From Parvularculaceae bacterium (GTDB lineage Bacteria; Pseudomonadota; Alphaproteobacteria; Caulobacterales; Parvularculaceae): 6,398 nucleotides of DNA. The translations under genes were made by a program, and so were the position numbers. The stretch is taken from contig SHAI01000144.1 of the NCBI GenBank assembly GCA_004213235.1, forward strand, positions 1-6,398, in the 5' to 3' direction. Below the pieces are notes generated by a model. The model saw only the letters and a program-made list of their open reading frames with translations. It was not told the origin of the DNA and searched no databases. Positions within the stretch are counted from its first letter, which is position 1; each line of letters begins with the position of its first letter. Shown here piece by piece: positions 6,112-6,398 of the stretch.

Positions 6112-6398
6112 GTGATTGCACGCCATCCGACATTTGAATGGACCGAGCGGCCAGGCATTGTAAGGATTATGGCCGCGTTGAATGCGGCTAGTCCGGACAC
6201 GGCGCGTTTCGTCGGCGGTTGCGTGCGCGATAGTCTGCTGGGTCTGGTTCCCAAGGATATAGATGCGGCAACGCGCCTGCGTCCGGATGACACAATTGCT
6301 GCGCTTTGTGCCGCTGGCTTACGTTTTGCGCCTACCGGCCTTGATCATGGTACTGTTACGGCAATCGCCGACGATGTAACGGTTGAAGTTACTACACT
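6112..6398 (+). CDS. cca: CCA tRNA nucleotidyltransferase, N-terminal 95 residues (cut by window edge)
   Basis: This is the start of a class II CCA-adding enzyme, which builds or repairs the 3' CCA of tRNAs from CTP and ATP. The visible part includes the nucleotidyltransferase head: FVGGCVRDSLLG (33-44), the metal-binding D-x-D as KDIDAAT (Asp49, Asp51), RPDD (57-60), and PTGLDHGTVTAI (74-85), followed by EVTT at the edge. The C-terminal tRNA-binding domains are outside the window, so CCA-adding versus poly(A)-type activity rests on the family pattern and operon context. I chose the GTG at 6112 because GAGAGG (6097-6102) lies 9 bases upstream. It also gives the usual lead of about 33 residues before VGG, with an aromatic residue (Trp10) in the usual place. 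The ATG at 6169 would remove 19 residues. The gene follows the NUDIX gene by 22 bases in the same operon. Confidence 0.93.
   Translation, partial: MIARHPTFEWTERPGIVRIMAALNAASPDTARFVGGCVRDSLLGLVPKDIDAATRLRPDDTIAALCAAGLRFAPTGLDHGTVTAIADDVTVEVTT

Noticed and set aside
6169..6171. ATG as an alternative start for cca
   Set aside because: It would drop 19 residues of the usual N-terminal lead and lacks a better ribosome site than the GTG at 6112.

Overview
The window reads as ordinary chromosomal DNA from an alphaproteobacterium. It is moderately GC-rich by eye, and every gene is of a housekeeping or widely conserved type. Two gene sets support this assignment: a MoxR ATPase, DUF58 and BatA/DUF4159-type cluster, and a DUF1285, CoA-type NUDIX hydrolase and CCA tRNA nucleotidyltransferase cluster. 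Both pairings are familiar from alphaproteobacterial genomes. The double-domain (67K-type) SppA between them fits lineages such as Caulobacterales, Parvularculales, Sphingomonadales or Kordiimonadales better than Rhizobiales or Rhodobacterales. That finer placement is from memory and is weak.

Layout. Positions 1-2252 hold a leftward operon, transcribed moxR, then a DUF58 protein, then a BatA-like membrane protein cut by the left edge. Positions 2253-2763 are a non-coding divergent region of about 510 bases with a small imperfect tandem repeat. Positions 2764-4668 hold a complete rightward sppA. Positions 4669-4842 hold a 16-base tandem repeat that can fold into a hairpin, then a strong intrinsic terminator. 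Positions 4843 to the right edge hold a rightward operon: DUF1285 protein, NUDIX hydrolase (start and stop codons overlapping) and the first 95 codons of a CCA-adding enzyme.

How the genes work together. The MoxR ATPase, the DUF58 protein (with a von Willebrand A-like metal site) and the membrane-anchored BatA-like protein probably form one envelope-associated chaperone or assembly system of unknown client. SppA is a membrane-bound serine/lysine peptidase that degrades leftover signal peptides and other membrane peptides. The right-hand operon pairs an uncharacterised DUF1285 protein with nucleotide-metabolism and tRNA-maturation enzymes.

I found no mobile element, CRISPR array, tRNA/rRNA gene, phage gene or defence system, and no convincing new biological system. 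The most interesting points are non-coding. A terminator ends only 26 bases before the DUF1285 start and has a possible 16-codon leader ORF running through it. Short ~16-base-period repeats lie on both sides of sppA.
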